From Letharia columbiana (taxonomy: Eukaryota > Ascomycota > Lecanoromycetes > Lecanorales > Parmeliaceae), in NCBI RefSeq assembly GCF_014066305.1, contig NW_023501038.1, positions 806,001 to 870,000 on the forward strand: DNA of 64,000 nt. Direction: 5' to 3'. A model generated the notes under the pieces. The model ran no database searches. It was not told where the DNA came from and was given only the letters and a program-made list of their open reading frames with translations. Position numbers and translations under genes: made by a program. Positions 36,747-47,020 of the stretch are shown here, piece after piece (positions within the stretch are counted from its first letter, which is position 1; each line of letters opens with the position of its first letter).

Positions 36747-37383
36747 GAGGCTATTAAAGTTACTTCTACTTATAATAAGTAGAAATATAATAAGCTACTA
36801 GTTCTTTGACAGCACCTCATCTATTTCGACTTATGAATAATAACTATTTCTTCTTCTTCTTAAATAGTCTCGTAGTAATGATACCGTGTTAACTACATTC
36901 GATATAGGGCCTTGGCGGATAGAAACGGCCGGAGAACGCCTCTCAACAGTGGCCCATAACCACATAAAACACCTCTCAAAGCCATTGCAACGACAATAAT
37001 ACCTCAGCGCAGTCATCATGACTTCTGTCTGCATCACGGGATCCGTCTCTAAGTCAGACGGGCTGGAATCGCTGTTGTTTAAAGCCTTAGTTACCTCCTT
37101 GATAAGTAGATAGCTAATACAGGCGTCTGTTAGGGCGCGTTTAGGCTTCTTTCTGGCTATGACGCTTATAGAATTAGGCTTAGCCTTAATAGTGTATTAT
37201 ATGTGTAGAAGGCTACTCTAGAGCGTGTAATAGAATACGAAATAAGTAGCTTATGGAGTGTTGTTGCTCCTCTAGAGGAGCAACTCAGAAGTCGTTTTTT
37301 TTCTACTTATCATAGGGCTGATATAGGGCTGAAGGGGTAAATAAGTGACTTATTTCATAAGTAGAAGTAACTTTAATAGCCCC
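36747..37383. mobile_element. 637-bp TA-flanked MITE, non-autonomous
   Basis: Terminal inverted repeats are G(A/G)GGCTATTAAAGTTACT-type, about 26 bp, with right end AGTAACTTTAATAGCCCC. TA lies at 36745-36746 and 37384-37385. The left TIR carries a G-to-A change. The interior keeps GC-normal sequence with CpA, so it is younger than its RIP-mutated surroundings. It contains a palindrome GTTGCTCCTCTAGAGGAGCAAC-like at about 37263. No transposase frame; the 68-codon minus frame at 36831-37037 is not recognisable. Confidence 0.8.
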
Positions 37384-37385
37384 TA

Positions 37386-38529
37386 TTACTATAAATAAAA
37401 TAAGAGATTTATTAATTTATTAAAAATATTAAAAAAAGTTTTTATCTAATAATTAGTTATATATTTATTTTAAAAAAAATTTATTATTAAATAATCTCTT
37501 TAAAAAATATTAGAAAGATTTTTAGAGAGAAGAATCTTATATTTAACTTATTACTAGAGAAGTTAATATAAATCTCTAAAAAAATATTATTAGAAAAGAT
37601 ATCTATTTTTAAAAAACTCGAGTTAATTAAATTTATACTACCCGCGAAATTGAAATAATAAAATAATCTTTTAATTATAATATTATAATATTATAATATT
37701 AAACTATTTAATTCTTCTTTAAAAGTCTTATTAAAATTAAAATATTTAAATATTAAATATTTAATAAGTATAAGAAATCGAGTTTTTTTAAAGAGATTAA
37801 TATTCTCTTTCTTTATTAATAAGTATATAATATAAATCGATATTTTATTATTAAATAAATTACTCTTTCTTTCTTTATAAAAGATAAAACTTTAAAAAAA
37901 AGCTTATTATAATTAAGTTTATATAAGATATATATATTATAGATAATTTTAAAATAAACTTTCTAATAAAAATAAATATATTTAATCTAGAAGAAGTAAT
38001 AGTTAATCTTTTATAGAAATAGAAGAAAGTAATTCTTATTAAATATAAGAATAATATTATTATTAGAAAAGGGGCTTAAGGGTTCTAAGTAAGAGGACTC
38101 TAAATTACTTAATTTACGTACGTTTAATATACGCTTAACGAAGTCTTATCGAAGTCTTAGCGAACTCTTAATTACATATCTAAAAATCGTCATCGAAGAC
38201 TTTACGAAAATACTCCGATTGAAAATAGAGAATATTACGATGAATGTGAAATATAACGTTATAATAAAAGATAGTAATATTTAAATAGTCGTTACTCTCT
38301 AGAAGTCTTTCGGCAATAATAATTCTCGTCGCAGATTTATTGGAAAGCTAGCTTTCTTTCTATCGATAAGTTTTAAAAAGTACTACTAAGATCTGAATCG
38401 AGAAAGTTAGGTATCTATTCGGGAAGTAACTAAATTTCTTAGCTACGAACATCAAATTTTGTTAGTAATCTCAACTTTATCTCCGTCTCTCTCCATTTCT
38501 TCTCTAAAAGAATTCTATCTCTACAAATT
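37386..38529. repeat. RIP-mutated AT-rich sequence upstream of the Gln-rich pseudogene
   Basis: Mostly without CpA or TpG up to about 38.2 kb, then less extreme. Nothing recognisable. The last 300 bp would be the upstream region of the pseudogene at 38530. Confidence 0.55.
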
Positions 38530-39430
38530 ATGTCTCAGTTAACTCTTTTCGATTATAATATCTCTTCTTCTACTACCATACGTACTGCGAATCGTTATTA
38601 AAAAAAGCGTCAACAATAGGAAAATAAGTATGCCCTCTCTCAATTACACTTTCAAAATTAGTTATAATTTCAGAGAAATTAACAAAGTCAAAATTCATGG
38701 CAACGTCGAGATTCCACACTTTACGATATTATAATACACTATCAACCTTAGTCTATAACACCTCATAGACCTTCTTAATACATATTCGAAGGCTTTAACA
38801 AATTATCTACTAGACTTCTCTCCGATTCTCCTCTTCAATACGATAATCTTAAATTTCGCTATCAAGATTCTACACAACGTCCAACCTTTAATATATAGAA
38901 TTTACATCGAGATTACAGTCTTCTCACTTAGCAAGACTACGATACTCATTATTCGAAGAATTCTATTCGTATTCAACAAGTAGAGCGAGATAAAGAGCTT
39001 CGAGATACGATAGAACAGCTAGAAGACGCTCGGATTCTCTATAAATATAACACTATTCTGAAGCTATATAACGATATTATCGATATCGTTACTAGGGGTT
39101 TTCAGAGTAACTTCGTAGAAATATTCAAAGTGTGGAATTTTCAGATTTCTTACTGTGGAATATTCGGCTATCCTAAACACCCCGCTATTAAATATACCTG
39201 ATTTCTATGGAATTTTCAGAAATTCGCTTATTAGCCCTAGCCCTAATGGTTATTAGCCCTATGTCTTCGAGTATTTTCTAACCTCCATCGATGTAATTGC
39301 CTTTACTTCAGTCCTCATAGTTATACGGCTTACTCTCCTCGTCTTATATACGAAATCAATTAACAATAAGATCTACATCTTATTATAATCATTTAATCTT
39401 AGGGTTACGAGGTTTTTGGGTGTTAGGGAA

Positions 39431-39559
39431 TAACGGTGGAGTGACGGTGGGAGTGACGGTGGGAGTGACGGTGGGAGTAACGGTGGCAGTGACGGTGGGA
39501 GTGACGGTGGGAGTGACGGTGGGAGTGACGGTGGCAGTGACGGTGGGAGTGACGGTGGG
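39431..39559. repeat. 12-bp minisatellite, 11 copies
   Basis: Unit GTGACGGTGGGA with variants GTAACGGTGG and GGCAGTGACGG. It lies wholly inside the MITE. Confidence 0.95.
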
Positions 39560-39750
39560 CTTTCTCTTTTTTATTGTGGCGTGTTAAAAGAATATAGGCG
39601 TATAGGAGGTAGATAGAAAGGATAGGAAGGCCTAAATAATACTCGAAATTTACCTGAAATAGTCACGTGAAGTGTCTACGAATGTCCGAATATCTAAATA
39701 TTTGAATATTCCACAATAACCGTACTTTTTTGGCGGTTATTCTCGGAGAT

Positions 39751-39835
39751 GGAATCGTCGGAGTTTCAGAGTTTCAGTGATTCGCCACCAGATTTTGGTG
39801 GCAAATCACTGAAACTCCGACACTCCGACGATTCC
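39751..39835. repeat. Inverted repeat (hairpin), arms of about 41 bp
   Basis: The left arm GGAATCGTCGGAGTTTCAGA... pairs with the right arm ending ACTCCGACGATTCC with only about three mismatches, of transition type, around a 3-4 nt loop. It sits at the right end of the MITE. Confidence 0.88.
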
Positions 39836-40096
39836 ACGCGGGAAAAAGTTACTCTGAAAACCCCTAATACAAGTAAAGATAAGGATAACGAGAACGAGGA
39901 CGAGAACGAGAACGAGGACGAGGATGAGGACGAGAATAACGAGGACGAGGACGACGCGAATAAGAACGACGAGGATAAGAACAACGAGAATAAGGACGAC
40001 GAGGATAAGGACGACGAGGACAACGACGACGTCATAAGCAGTTACTTAACGCTCTCGACGACGTATACTCTTAAATACAGAGCGAGTCCCGCTTAG

Positions 40097-40897
40097 CTTT
40101 TTTAAAACGATTAGCATTTAATCATAACACACATATCTACTCAGCGATATCTACTGCAATTCGATACGGTGATCATAAGACTATAGAGAATCTCATATAT
40201 TCTAAGATTAATCGACGATATAATCTATTTCTTAGATATCGCTATGGGGAAGATTCGGAGAATACAATACCGTAAACATATTCAATTGCAGCGATATTCT
40301 CAGTGTTCCCACAATACTTAGCTAGCTTTTCACTACTGGGTAGCCCGCGCCCCAGCACATATTTAAGCTGGAGTTCGTCATCTTCGTATCACACTACGTA
40401 TTGTGTCTTCAGTCGCTGTTATGCTTTTATACGCTTGTATATATTAAAGAAGATAAGTGATATTAATTTGTGATAACGCACGAGTAGGTTTGCCGAGTAC
40501 GTGCCGTCAAGACGTGGCAAATGTATCTCAAAGTCCTCCCGTATCAAGTTTCAGGTGACTATCGTACTGCAAGAATGAACTTCTAGCCATCTATTATTTG
40601 GTCGAGCCTTGGCTATTCATCATCTACACTCCACTGCGCTATGAATTATATGTGATTTCGCTGGCCAAGCTATCAGCCTCACTTACTTAGTACATCTAGC
40701 CAGCTCGGGCCCTGGATATGGCCTCACGTGTGAAGAGAAGGAATTCATCTAGTATCGTATGGACTCGAAACGAAGGCTTAGCGAAAGGCCCAAGCACTGT
40801 TTGGCCTAGGGGCTGACTTCACCCCGTGATAGATGATAAGAAATCCCTGAAGTTAATGAATAGTAGAAGAAAAGACCTTCTTTTCAACTAAAATGAT
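40097..40897. other. Intergenic, no feature seen
   Basis: Partly AT-rich to about 40.4 kb, then normal composition. No gene or repeat recognised. Confidence 0.5.
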
Positions 40898-41836
40898 TTA
40901 AGCCCGCGTCCATCTCTTCTTAATCTCCGTCTCCAATCCATGTAGCCGTTGCCGTTTATATAGATTAATTCGACGTTCTATACTCAACCCTATCCTACCG
41001 ACTTCCCTAATTTCCAGCATAGGCCGTACCCAGCCCGCCTCCACGCAGCACTCTTCCTCCTTACCCCAGAATTCGATCCACACCCCGAGCGTCTGCAGCT
41101 CCATTCCCGCCACAATCCCCCAAAACCTCACCCACGTCTCCACGTCGTGCGGCGCCGGCACGCGGCCGCCAAAGTGGGCCGGGTTGTCGAAGCGGACCCA
41201 GGGGTTCAGGCGAAGGTGGCGGATCTCGGCAAAACGCCACGGCCGCAGGACGTAATCTTTCAAGTAGATCAGGACGAGCGGCGAGGCCATGGAGAAAGTG
41301 TTGCTTCGGTAGAGGACCGGGATGGCTTCGACGTAGACGGCGTGGCACGTCAGGGGCAGGGATAGCGAACCCGACGAGAACTGGGCCGGGCGCGGGATAC
41401 GGTTTCGCTCGTCGAGCCACGTGACGGTGGGAGGCGCGCGGGGTCCGAGCGGGTTCTGCAGGGCGACGGTGCCGGTCGGCTGGTCTTGGCTCTCGGTGTC
41501 TCCCTCATTGTGCGCGTATCTGTGGTGCGCGATGCGCTGGGAGACGTCGACGAGGTGGATGATGTCGCCGCCGAGGACGAGCTCGTAAATGTGTTCTCGG
41601 ATCTCCCGCGGGAGCTTGGTGAATAGTGGAGACAATTGCTGCGGATGGGTAGACAGTGAGCCTTGCGATAGATTGTTGCGAGCGTTTGGCAGGGGAGGCG
41701 GCCTTTGTTCGAGGACACGGGCTTGCTCTTCTGCGTGGCGGACGTCTTTCTTGTGTTCCTGCTGCTGAGAATAGGTGCGTCCGTGGTTGCAGGCCCGGTA
41801 GATGATATTCAAGGTATGCTTGAGTATTGTCTCCAT
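40898..41836 (-). CDS. DUF7730-like fungal protein
   Basis: Single exon of 312 aa from the ATG at 41836; the frame is open further up to 41932, but the extra 32 residues look like 5' leader. After a Gln/Arg-rich N-terminus (YSQQQEHKKDVRHAEEQARV) comes LSPLFTKLPREIREHIYELVLGG, the opening of the DUF7730 / F-box-like region widespread in Pezizomycotina, then LPLTCHAVYVEAIPVLYRSNTFSM, also typical, and FAEIRHLRLNPWVRF. Function of the family is unknown; the LPxEIRxxIY motif resembles F-box proteins. The C-terminus is basic. GC content is distinctly higher than in neighbouring genes. Confidence 0.88.
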   Translation of the reverse strand: METILKHTLNIIYRACNHGRTYSQQQEHKKDVRHAEEQARVLEQRPPPLPNARNNLSQGSLSTHPQQLSPLFTKLPREIREHIYELVLGGDIIHLVDVSQRIAHHRYAHNEGDTESQDQPTGTVALQNPLGPRAPPTVTWLDERNRIPRPAQFSSGSLSLPLTCHAVYVEAIPVLYRSNTFSMASPLVLIYLKDYVLRPWRFAEIRHLRLNPWVRFDNPAHFGGRVPAPHDVETWVRFWGIVAGMELQTLGVWIEFWGKEEECCVEAGWVRPMLEIREVGRIGLSIERRINLYKRQRLHGLETEIKKRWTRA

Positions 41837-42148
41837 GACAAAAATGCAAATGGGATTTTGATCTGATGTGGTATGTTGGGAAAAGCTGAAAAGCGCAATT
41901 GTGGAGGGTAAGAAATTGGTGGGATGCACCAACTTTTTTATTTTTAGAGAAATCCCGTTTCACGGATATTACGGTGTACGTGTACGATAATAACCCGATG
42001 CTTTCATTTTCATTTTTATTCATTTATTCATTTATTCATTTTTGTTTTCTTTGCGATAGCCTACCAAATCAAAGATATGGCCATACTGTTAAAAAATGTG
42101 GTAAACAGCCCTACAGCACGTGACTGTACTAGTGGCTTGGCAACCGTT
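41837..42148. promoter_or_regulatory. Upstream region of the DUF7730-like gene
   Basis: About 310 bp between the start codon and the TIR element. It has an (ATTCATTT)n-like run near 42010-42045. No defined promoter motif. Confidence 0.45.
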
Positions 42149-43591
42149 CGAGGGTCGGGTACAAAAGTCTCTGCCGACTCTCCGGCGCTAGGCCCAATTT
42201 GCTACTGTAGAACCATTGTTTCTTAAAGAAATAACACTATTATTAAGCTATCTATATCAAAACTCCGTTGCTAAGCCCTTTCGATCTATATATTAATCGA
42301 CTCGATTCTAGATATAATAGGTTTTATTTTTAAAATTACCTCGCGGTCTAGACGTCCTCGAAGATCTTAAAATATACTCGTTAATCTTCTTTTAATTAAT
42401 CTTATTTTACTTCTCTTTAATAGTCTTAATAAAGTTATTTAGTTATTATAAAGTAATATAACTTAATTCGAGATTTAAGTATATATTATATATTCTTAAT
42501 TAAATTAAAATTAAATAAATTAGCTAATTAATTATCGATATAATCTAATTTTATCTTATTCTTTATATATATATAATAATTTTTAGAGCTTCGAGTACTA
42601 TAGCTTTTATTATTATTCTTCTAAAAGATTATTTCTTTACTTTAAGTCTCGAGAAGATCTTTTCTTTTAAAGATAATTAGAAGAATCTCGTTAGTATATT
42701 ATTCTTAAGTTATTAAATCTTCAAATTTCTATATCTATTAGCGTATCTTTTTATTCTTAAATTCTTTATCTACTTTCTCGATATATTAATAGAAGATAAG
42801 CTTAAATTTAAAGCCTATTAAGATTATAGTCTATATCGAGAATTAATTAATCGTAGTATATCTTCACTTTTAAATATAATTAGAGTATATTCTTTTATAA
42901 GAATTACGTATAATTTAATTCGTATAACGAGAATTCTAATAAAAATAACACTTATTAGACTAATAAATAAGTATTTATTTTCAGTTAGACTATTTATATC
43001 TCTTATATTAATATAATTAATTCTTTATCTATTTCTTACTAATCTAGCTTTTTTAATATACTCGATATTTATAATATTTAGTCTTATTTATATATTATTT
43101 AACTATTCGTTTACTTAATAAAGAATTAAATATTAATAGAAGATATTCGAGAATAGCGTATATAAATTCCTCCGTAATCTAATTTTATAGCTTTTTTTAC
43201 TTATTATATTATTCTTATAAGATCTTAATTATCTTTTCTACTATCTCTTAATTAATCTTAAAAGATTTTTTAATACGTTTTCTTCTAGATTATTATATAA
43301 ACTTATTAATAATAATTATTTAAATCCTTTTAGATATATAAATAGTCTTTCGAATTATATCTCTTAAATATTCTTTTTAATTTAACGTAATAATCTTTAC
43401 GTATTTTAATATAGACTATTTATATCTAGAGGTAATAGAATTAGATAAGAATATAGGTGTAAAGGCCTTCTTGCGTATAGATATAATTATTATTAAGAAA
43501 AAAAGAAGAAAGAATAATCTTAGGGGTTCCAGCTAATTTTTGATGGGGGCTACGGGAGAGAGTCGACAGAGACTTTTGTACCCGACCCTCG
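42149..43591. mobile_element. 1.44-kb TIR transposon with RIP-mutated interior
   Basis: Inverted termini CGAGGGTCGGGTACAAAAGT continue to about 35 bp (with CTCTG(C/T)CGACTCTC). GTT flanks both sides (42146-42148 and 43592-43594), a possible 3-bp target duplication. The ends are GC-normal, while 42230-43510 has lost CpA and TpG. No transposase can be read. The superfamily is unassigned. Confidence 0.75.
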
Positions 43592-43594
43592 GTT

Positions 43595-44011
43595 CACACA
43601 TTTGTATCCTACCACTCTTAGTCTTAGATCCTCAGTCCACTCCATACACAGCTTGATTTCTAACACATACAGAAATTTTATGGGGTAGTATTTGACTTGC
43701 GCCCGAACCTCAAAAACCTTAGAATTAAAGGACTAACCCTAAGAAAGGGCTAAGTCACACAAGGGGGATGTGCTTGGAATGCTCTACTACAATTGTACAT
43801 GGAATGACTTAGATAGTCCGGTATAAAAATTCAATTTCTGCATCCTTCAACCATAACCGGCGCCCCGTGATGGCTTATCTCTTGCGACGGCCAGTAAGGC
43901 AGACAGCATTCCAACATCATACACTAGCGTTTACGCATACTATCAATCCCTCGTGATCTAACAGGAAGGACGTCTTATTTTTTTAAAATCTTCATGTCTT
44001 CCGTTAGTATA
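43595..44011. other. Intergenic, no feature seen
   Basis: 3' region of the metalloprotease-like gene. No feature recognised. Confidence 0.5.
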
Positions 44012-45142
44012 TCAAGATATCCAACACCATATACTTGCAAGGGCCCCCTTGAAACCCTGCTTGCAGACGTTTGGAATGTCGTTATTCTTCGGCGCTGTGA
44101 ACATGTTCCCAGGAGCCCGGCCGGGACATCGATTTAGCCAGAAGGTTTCCTGACAACATGTCATCATGAATGTCCTAAATTAAATCCCATAATGCGACTT
44201 ACTAGAGCGTACCAAACGTAGTTCTCGATGTTTATCTTGGCCAGAGCTGGATCCCTTCCCAAAAGTTGGATGGCTTCCCAAGGTCCGTAGGCTTTCGACA
44301 GGCAGGGGAAGCTGCCAGCTTGATCATCGAGATATGGGCCCCCTACACCCACTCCCCATGCGAGGAAAGTCACAACGTCGAAGTGTCTAGAGGTAAGTCT
44401 CAGTAAGAGTGCTCGGACCACCTCGTAATCGATCTTGCTCGATGGGCTTTGGGACTTACAGTGTCTCGTGAAGAAGAAGTGTCCCTAGGAAATGCATCTT
44501 GTAATTGGTTTTTGGCCCAATGTCACGCGCACATTGAAGATCACCCAGTAGTCGCTGCCATAACGCCGTCCATCCGAAATCGTAAACGTTGATGATCTGC
44601 CCGGTTGTTATTCCTATATTCGTACGGTCTGACTCGGCCAGGGTTCCAAGCTCCTTGATACCGTTCGTGTGAACCACGGTGATGTCTGACAGGTCCGTCC
44701 AAATTGGGAGAACGTCAGCTAGGGGATTAGGGAATCCACCAGGCTGGGCCATCAAGCGGACAGTGTTGAAGATAGCAGTAACGTCCGCGGCATCAGCTGG
44801 ACTGAAGTAACGTGCCATGACTTGAGGATTAGGATTCGCGGCAACGAAGGTCACAACCTGTACCATGTCCAAGTAGGCTTGTTGTAAGATGCTGGCATCG
44901 CTCGGGGAGTTTTGTCCCAGTTTGTAAAGGCCTCTTTTGGATAAATCAGGGCCAGCATATGAGTTATCGTACGTGGAGTCGTTCTTGTTTGCATCCCTGG
45001 AATATACACTGTCGTGGAATGATTCGAAGGCGGGGGAAAGGTCTGCAATCTTTTTATCAAGCTTATGAGATGCTGAGGTCGAAGTATAGAGGGCTAGACC
45101 GAGAATGATTCGGCACGATGTGTGAAGGCCAACCATGATCAT
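44012..45142 (-). CDS. Secreted HExxH metalloprotease-like protein
   Basis: Exons 45142-44460, 44386-44203 and 44149-44012 (introns of 73 and 53 nt) give about 334 aa. The ATG at 45142 gives a signal peptide (MIMVGLHTSCRIILGLALYTSTSAS); the frame is open 15 codons further up. Splicing joins LLLHETL to HFDVVTF, creating HETLH (about residues 225-229), a zinc-protease HExxH motif whose last His lies beyond the intron. Downstream AYGPWEAIQLL and NIENYVWYAL resemble the tail of deuterolysin-like / lysine-specific fungal metalloendopeptidases, but the Asp expected three residues before YG is Ser, so the third ligand is unclear and activity is uncertain. The last exon (ETFWLNRC...) is less certain than the first two. 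Confidence 0.75.
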
Positions 45143-46199
45143 GTTTACGCTTTTTTCGCAGTGAATACCAACGTCGAAAGAACACAAATGAATATATTTG
45201 ACTCAAATCAAGTGAGCTTCAATATGGCTTCCAAAATGCGATTGAATGATAGGGGCTAGATACACAACGTATAAATAAAAGATCGAAGTAGAAGGGGTCG
45301 TGCAAAAAATATAAAGGTAAAGGGGCAAGGGACTCTTCGTAGAATATGGAGCCTTTTTGATGATCTCCTGCATTTTGGGCGAAACACTCGATGCCTGCAC
45401 GGTCTTGACATTGAGGTTTGACGTTTGTTGGAACAACATTGCAAAGCTGTGCATGTTTCAGATGTACGGCTGAGCCGAACATACGGATCTTGAGTCACCA
45501 TTTTTAGCAGACACATGCCGACGCTGATAGGTACCAGGGCCGAAATGCAAATTATCGCTCGATATGCGCTGCAATCATATTGCCAGAATTTGGCCGCAAG
45601 AAAGATGGGCGCCTTGAAACATACACGAGCAGGACCTCGCTTCCCAGTACGAGGGTGGGTAAGCTCACATAGGCTGGTGAATGGTGATCGGTCTAGATGG
45701 TCATACTCGGGTGCTGCGGCGTGATCGAAGGTGTGGTAAAGGAAAACGCTTCGATCGTTCCGGCTTTCCTCGGTTGCCTTGATTGCAATGTTTCAAAGTA
45801 TAGGCACTGGTCGTCTTGCTTTGGGGAACCAATACACGTGAGAATATTGGGTCTACACATCACATTCCTCATAGCCAGAGGTGGTGACCTGGGTTTCTCG
45901 ACTTGGGAGCGAGAATCCTGGTCCACTCGGAGATACGGAAGCTACCGTAAGCCGTGGATCTTACAGTCCGAGAAGGGTGGTGAGAAGCCTTCTGGTTGCA
46001 CGACGCCTCCTGTACTCCTGGGGCGTGCCACGTAATCGTAATTCCGTATGCACGGCTAAGAGTTGCACGATTCTTGTCACCGACTGTTGGATGAAGGAAT
46101 TGTTGAGGAATGTCGCTCATTTCCGCGTACTCAAATTTTATTCAATGCTTGACGTTGGCCAGTGCCCGCCCCACTTTTGATGACATTACTCGTGGATTT
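45143..46199. other. Intergenic, no gene recognised
   Basis: About 1.05 kb of normal composition. A frame of 112 codons at 45697-46035 and overlapping minus frames have no family resemblance. It presumably includes the upstream region of the metalloprotease-like gene. Confidence 0.5.
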
Positions 46200-46281
46200 C
46201 AGAAGTGAATTACTTGATAGAACGAGGACACCAATAATAATATCAATTGGTGTCCTCGCTTTATCAAGTAACTCACTTCTG
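46200..46281. repeat. 82-nt near-perfect hairpin
   Basis: Arms of 36 nt (46200-46235 and 46246-46281) pair around a 10-nt loop with about four mismatches. The arms begin CAGAAGTGA and end TCACTTCTG. No target duplication is visible, so a tiny foldback element or a small-RNA precursor are both possible. Confidence 0.9.
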
Positions 46282-47020
46282 TTTGTCAATCTAGATAAGA
46301 CTCGTTTGAGAGGTCTCGTGTCACAATGCAACAACATATGTGTTGGTTTGAAACTTGATATAGGAGGAAGGGCAAAGTTTGCAATGCCGATATCTCAAAT
46401 ACGCTAAATGCCAATGATTTTACCAGTAACCCGTGTACCAAACCGAGATAGCCCTTTCATCTCCGTTTTGTTTCGCTTTTATCCGTCCTGCAGGTCATCT
46501 CCGGCTTACCGAGAGCTGCAATGGAATACTAGACTTGATGGCGCAGCGGTTTCGTGTGGATGAGTCGTTTAACAGAACTGTGAAATCCTTTTGCAGCTGG
46601 TTTGATCCCTCAAACTTGCTTCTACTTCAGTCTCAAGGCTCTTACGCATTCGCATCCGCCTATGGAAGAAATCTAATTTCGCTTCTCAGATGTTTCAATT
46701 GAGGATGCATATGAGGTGGCGAGAACGTCGCTGAGGGCGTTGGTAAGCAGGCGGAGTGTATTCCTTCATGCACGCAGACAACTTTGCTACCCTTTCTTGT
46801 TGTTTTGTGATGTTACGTCAGTACTCCACTCCATGATAGGTTCTCTACGAGGCTTTTACGGTCAGCTCATCCCGAAATATATGCCTGCCTTCTCCCCTTT
46901 TTCTAGGACGTCGTAATCTGTACATCAATCGAATTGGAGCCACGCACATTTTGTTCTATCACCTTGTTCCTCATTTCTTCATTTTTGCAAGAAATTGTCT
47001 TCGGACGTAACTTTTGCAGT
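46282..47020. promoter_or_regulatory. Upstream region of the Ser-rich secreted protein gene
   Basis: No recognised gene. Short frames at 46433-46916 lack family resemblance. Confidence 0.45.

Larger units (their letters stand above)
39095..39864. mobile_element. 770-bp TA-flanked MITE inside the pseudogene
   Basis: Terminal inverted repeat GGGGTTTTCAGAGTAAC (17 bp, perfect) at both ends, with TA at 39093-39094 and 39865-39866. It carries a 12-bp minisatellite (39431-39559) and a long hairpin (39751-39835), and no coding frame. Its removal restores the host frame, direct evidence for the TA duplication. The TIR differs from the MITEs at 4696 and 36747, so it is a separate family with the same target preference. 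Confidence 0.88.
38530..40096 (+). pseudogene. RIP-killed Gln-rich, acidic-tailed gene split by a MITE
   Basis: From ATG at 38530 one frame runs to 39094 and resumes at 39867 to the stop at 40096. Removing the MITE and one copy of its TA target leaves 795 nt, exactly 265 codons, in a single frame. All nine or so premature stops are TAA or TAG at positions where CAA or CAG would fit, and intact Gln codons are frequent nearby, so C-to-T change at CpA explains them. The product would start MSQLTLFDYN, have a charged middle (EQLEDARILYKYN) and an Asp/Glu/Asn-rich tail of about 60 residues. I do not recognise the family; it could be a host gene or an element-borne ORF. It is not functional as it stands. 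Confidence 0.75.

Noticed and set aside
36831..37037. Transposase fragment inside the 637-bp MITE
   Set aside because: The 68-codon minus frame shows no DDE/DDD-type motif or helix-turn-helix resemblance.
39220..39260. Telomere-like CCCTAA motifs (also near 43730)
   Set aside because: Only one to three scattered copies, not a tandem array.
39749..40096. 115-codon acidic frame as an independent gene
   Set aside because: Its first part lies in the MITE hairpin and TIR; only the part from 39867 belongs to the interrupted pseudogene.
45697..46035. 112-codon plus-strand frame
   Set aside because: Overlaps equally long minus frames and resembles no known family.
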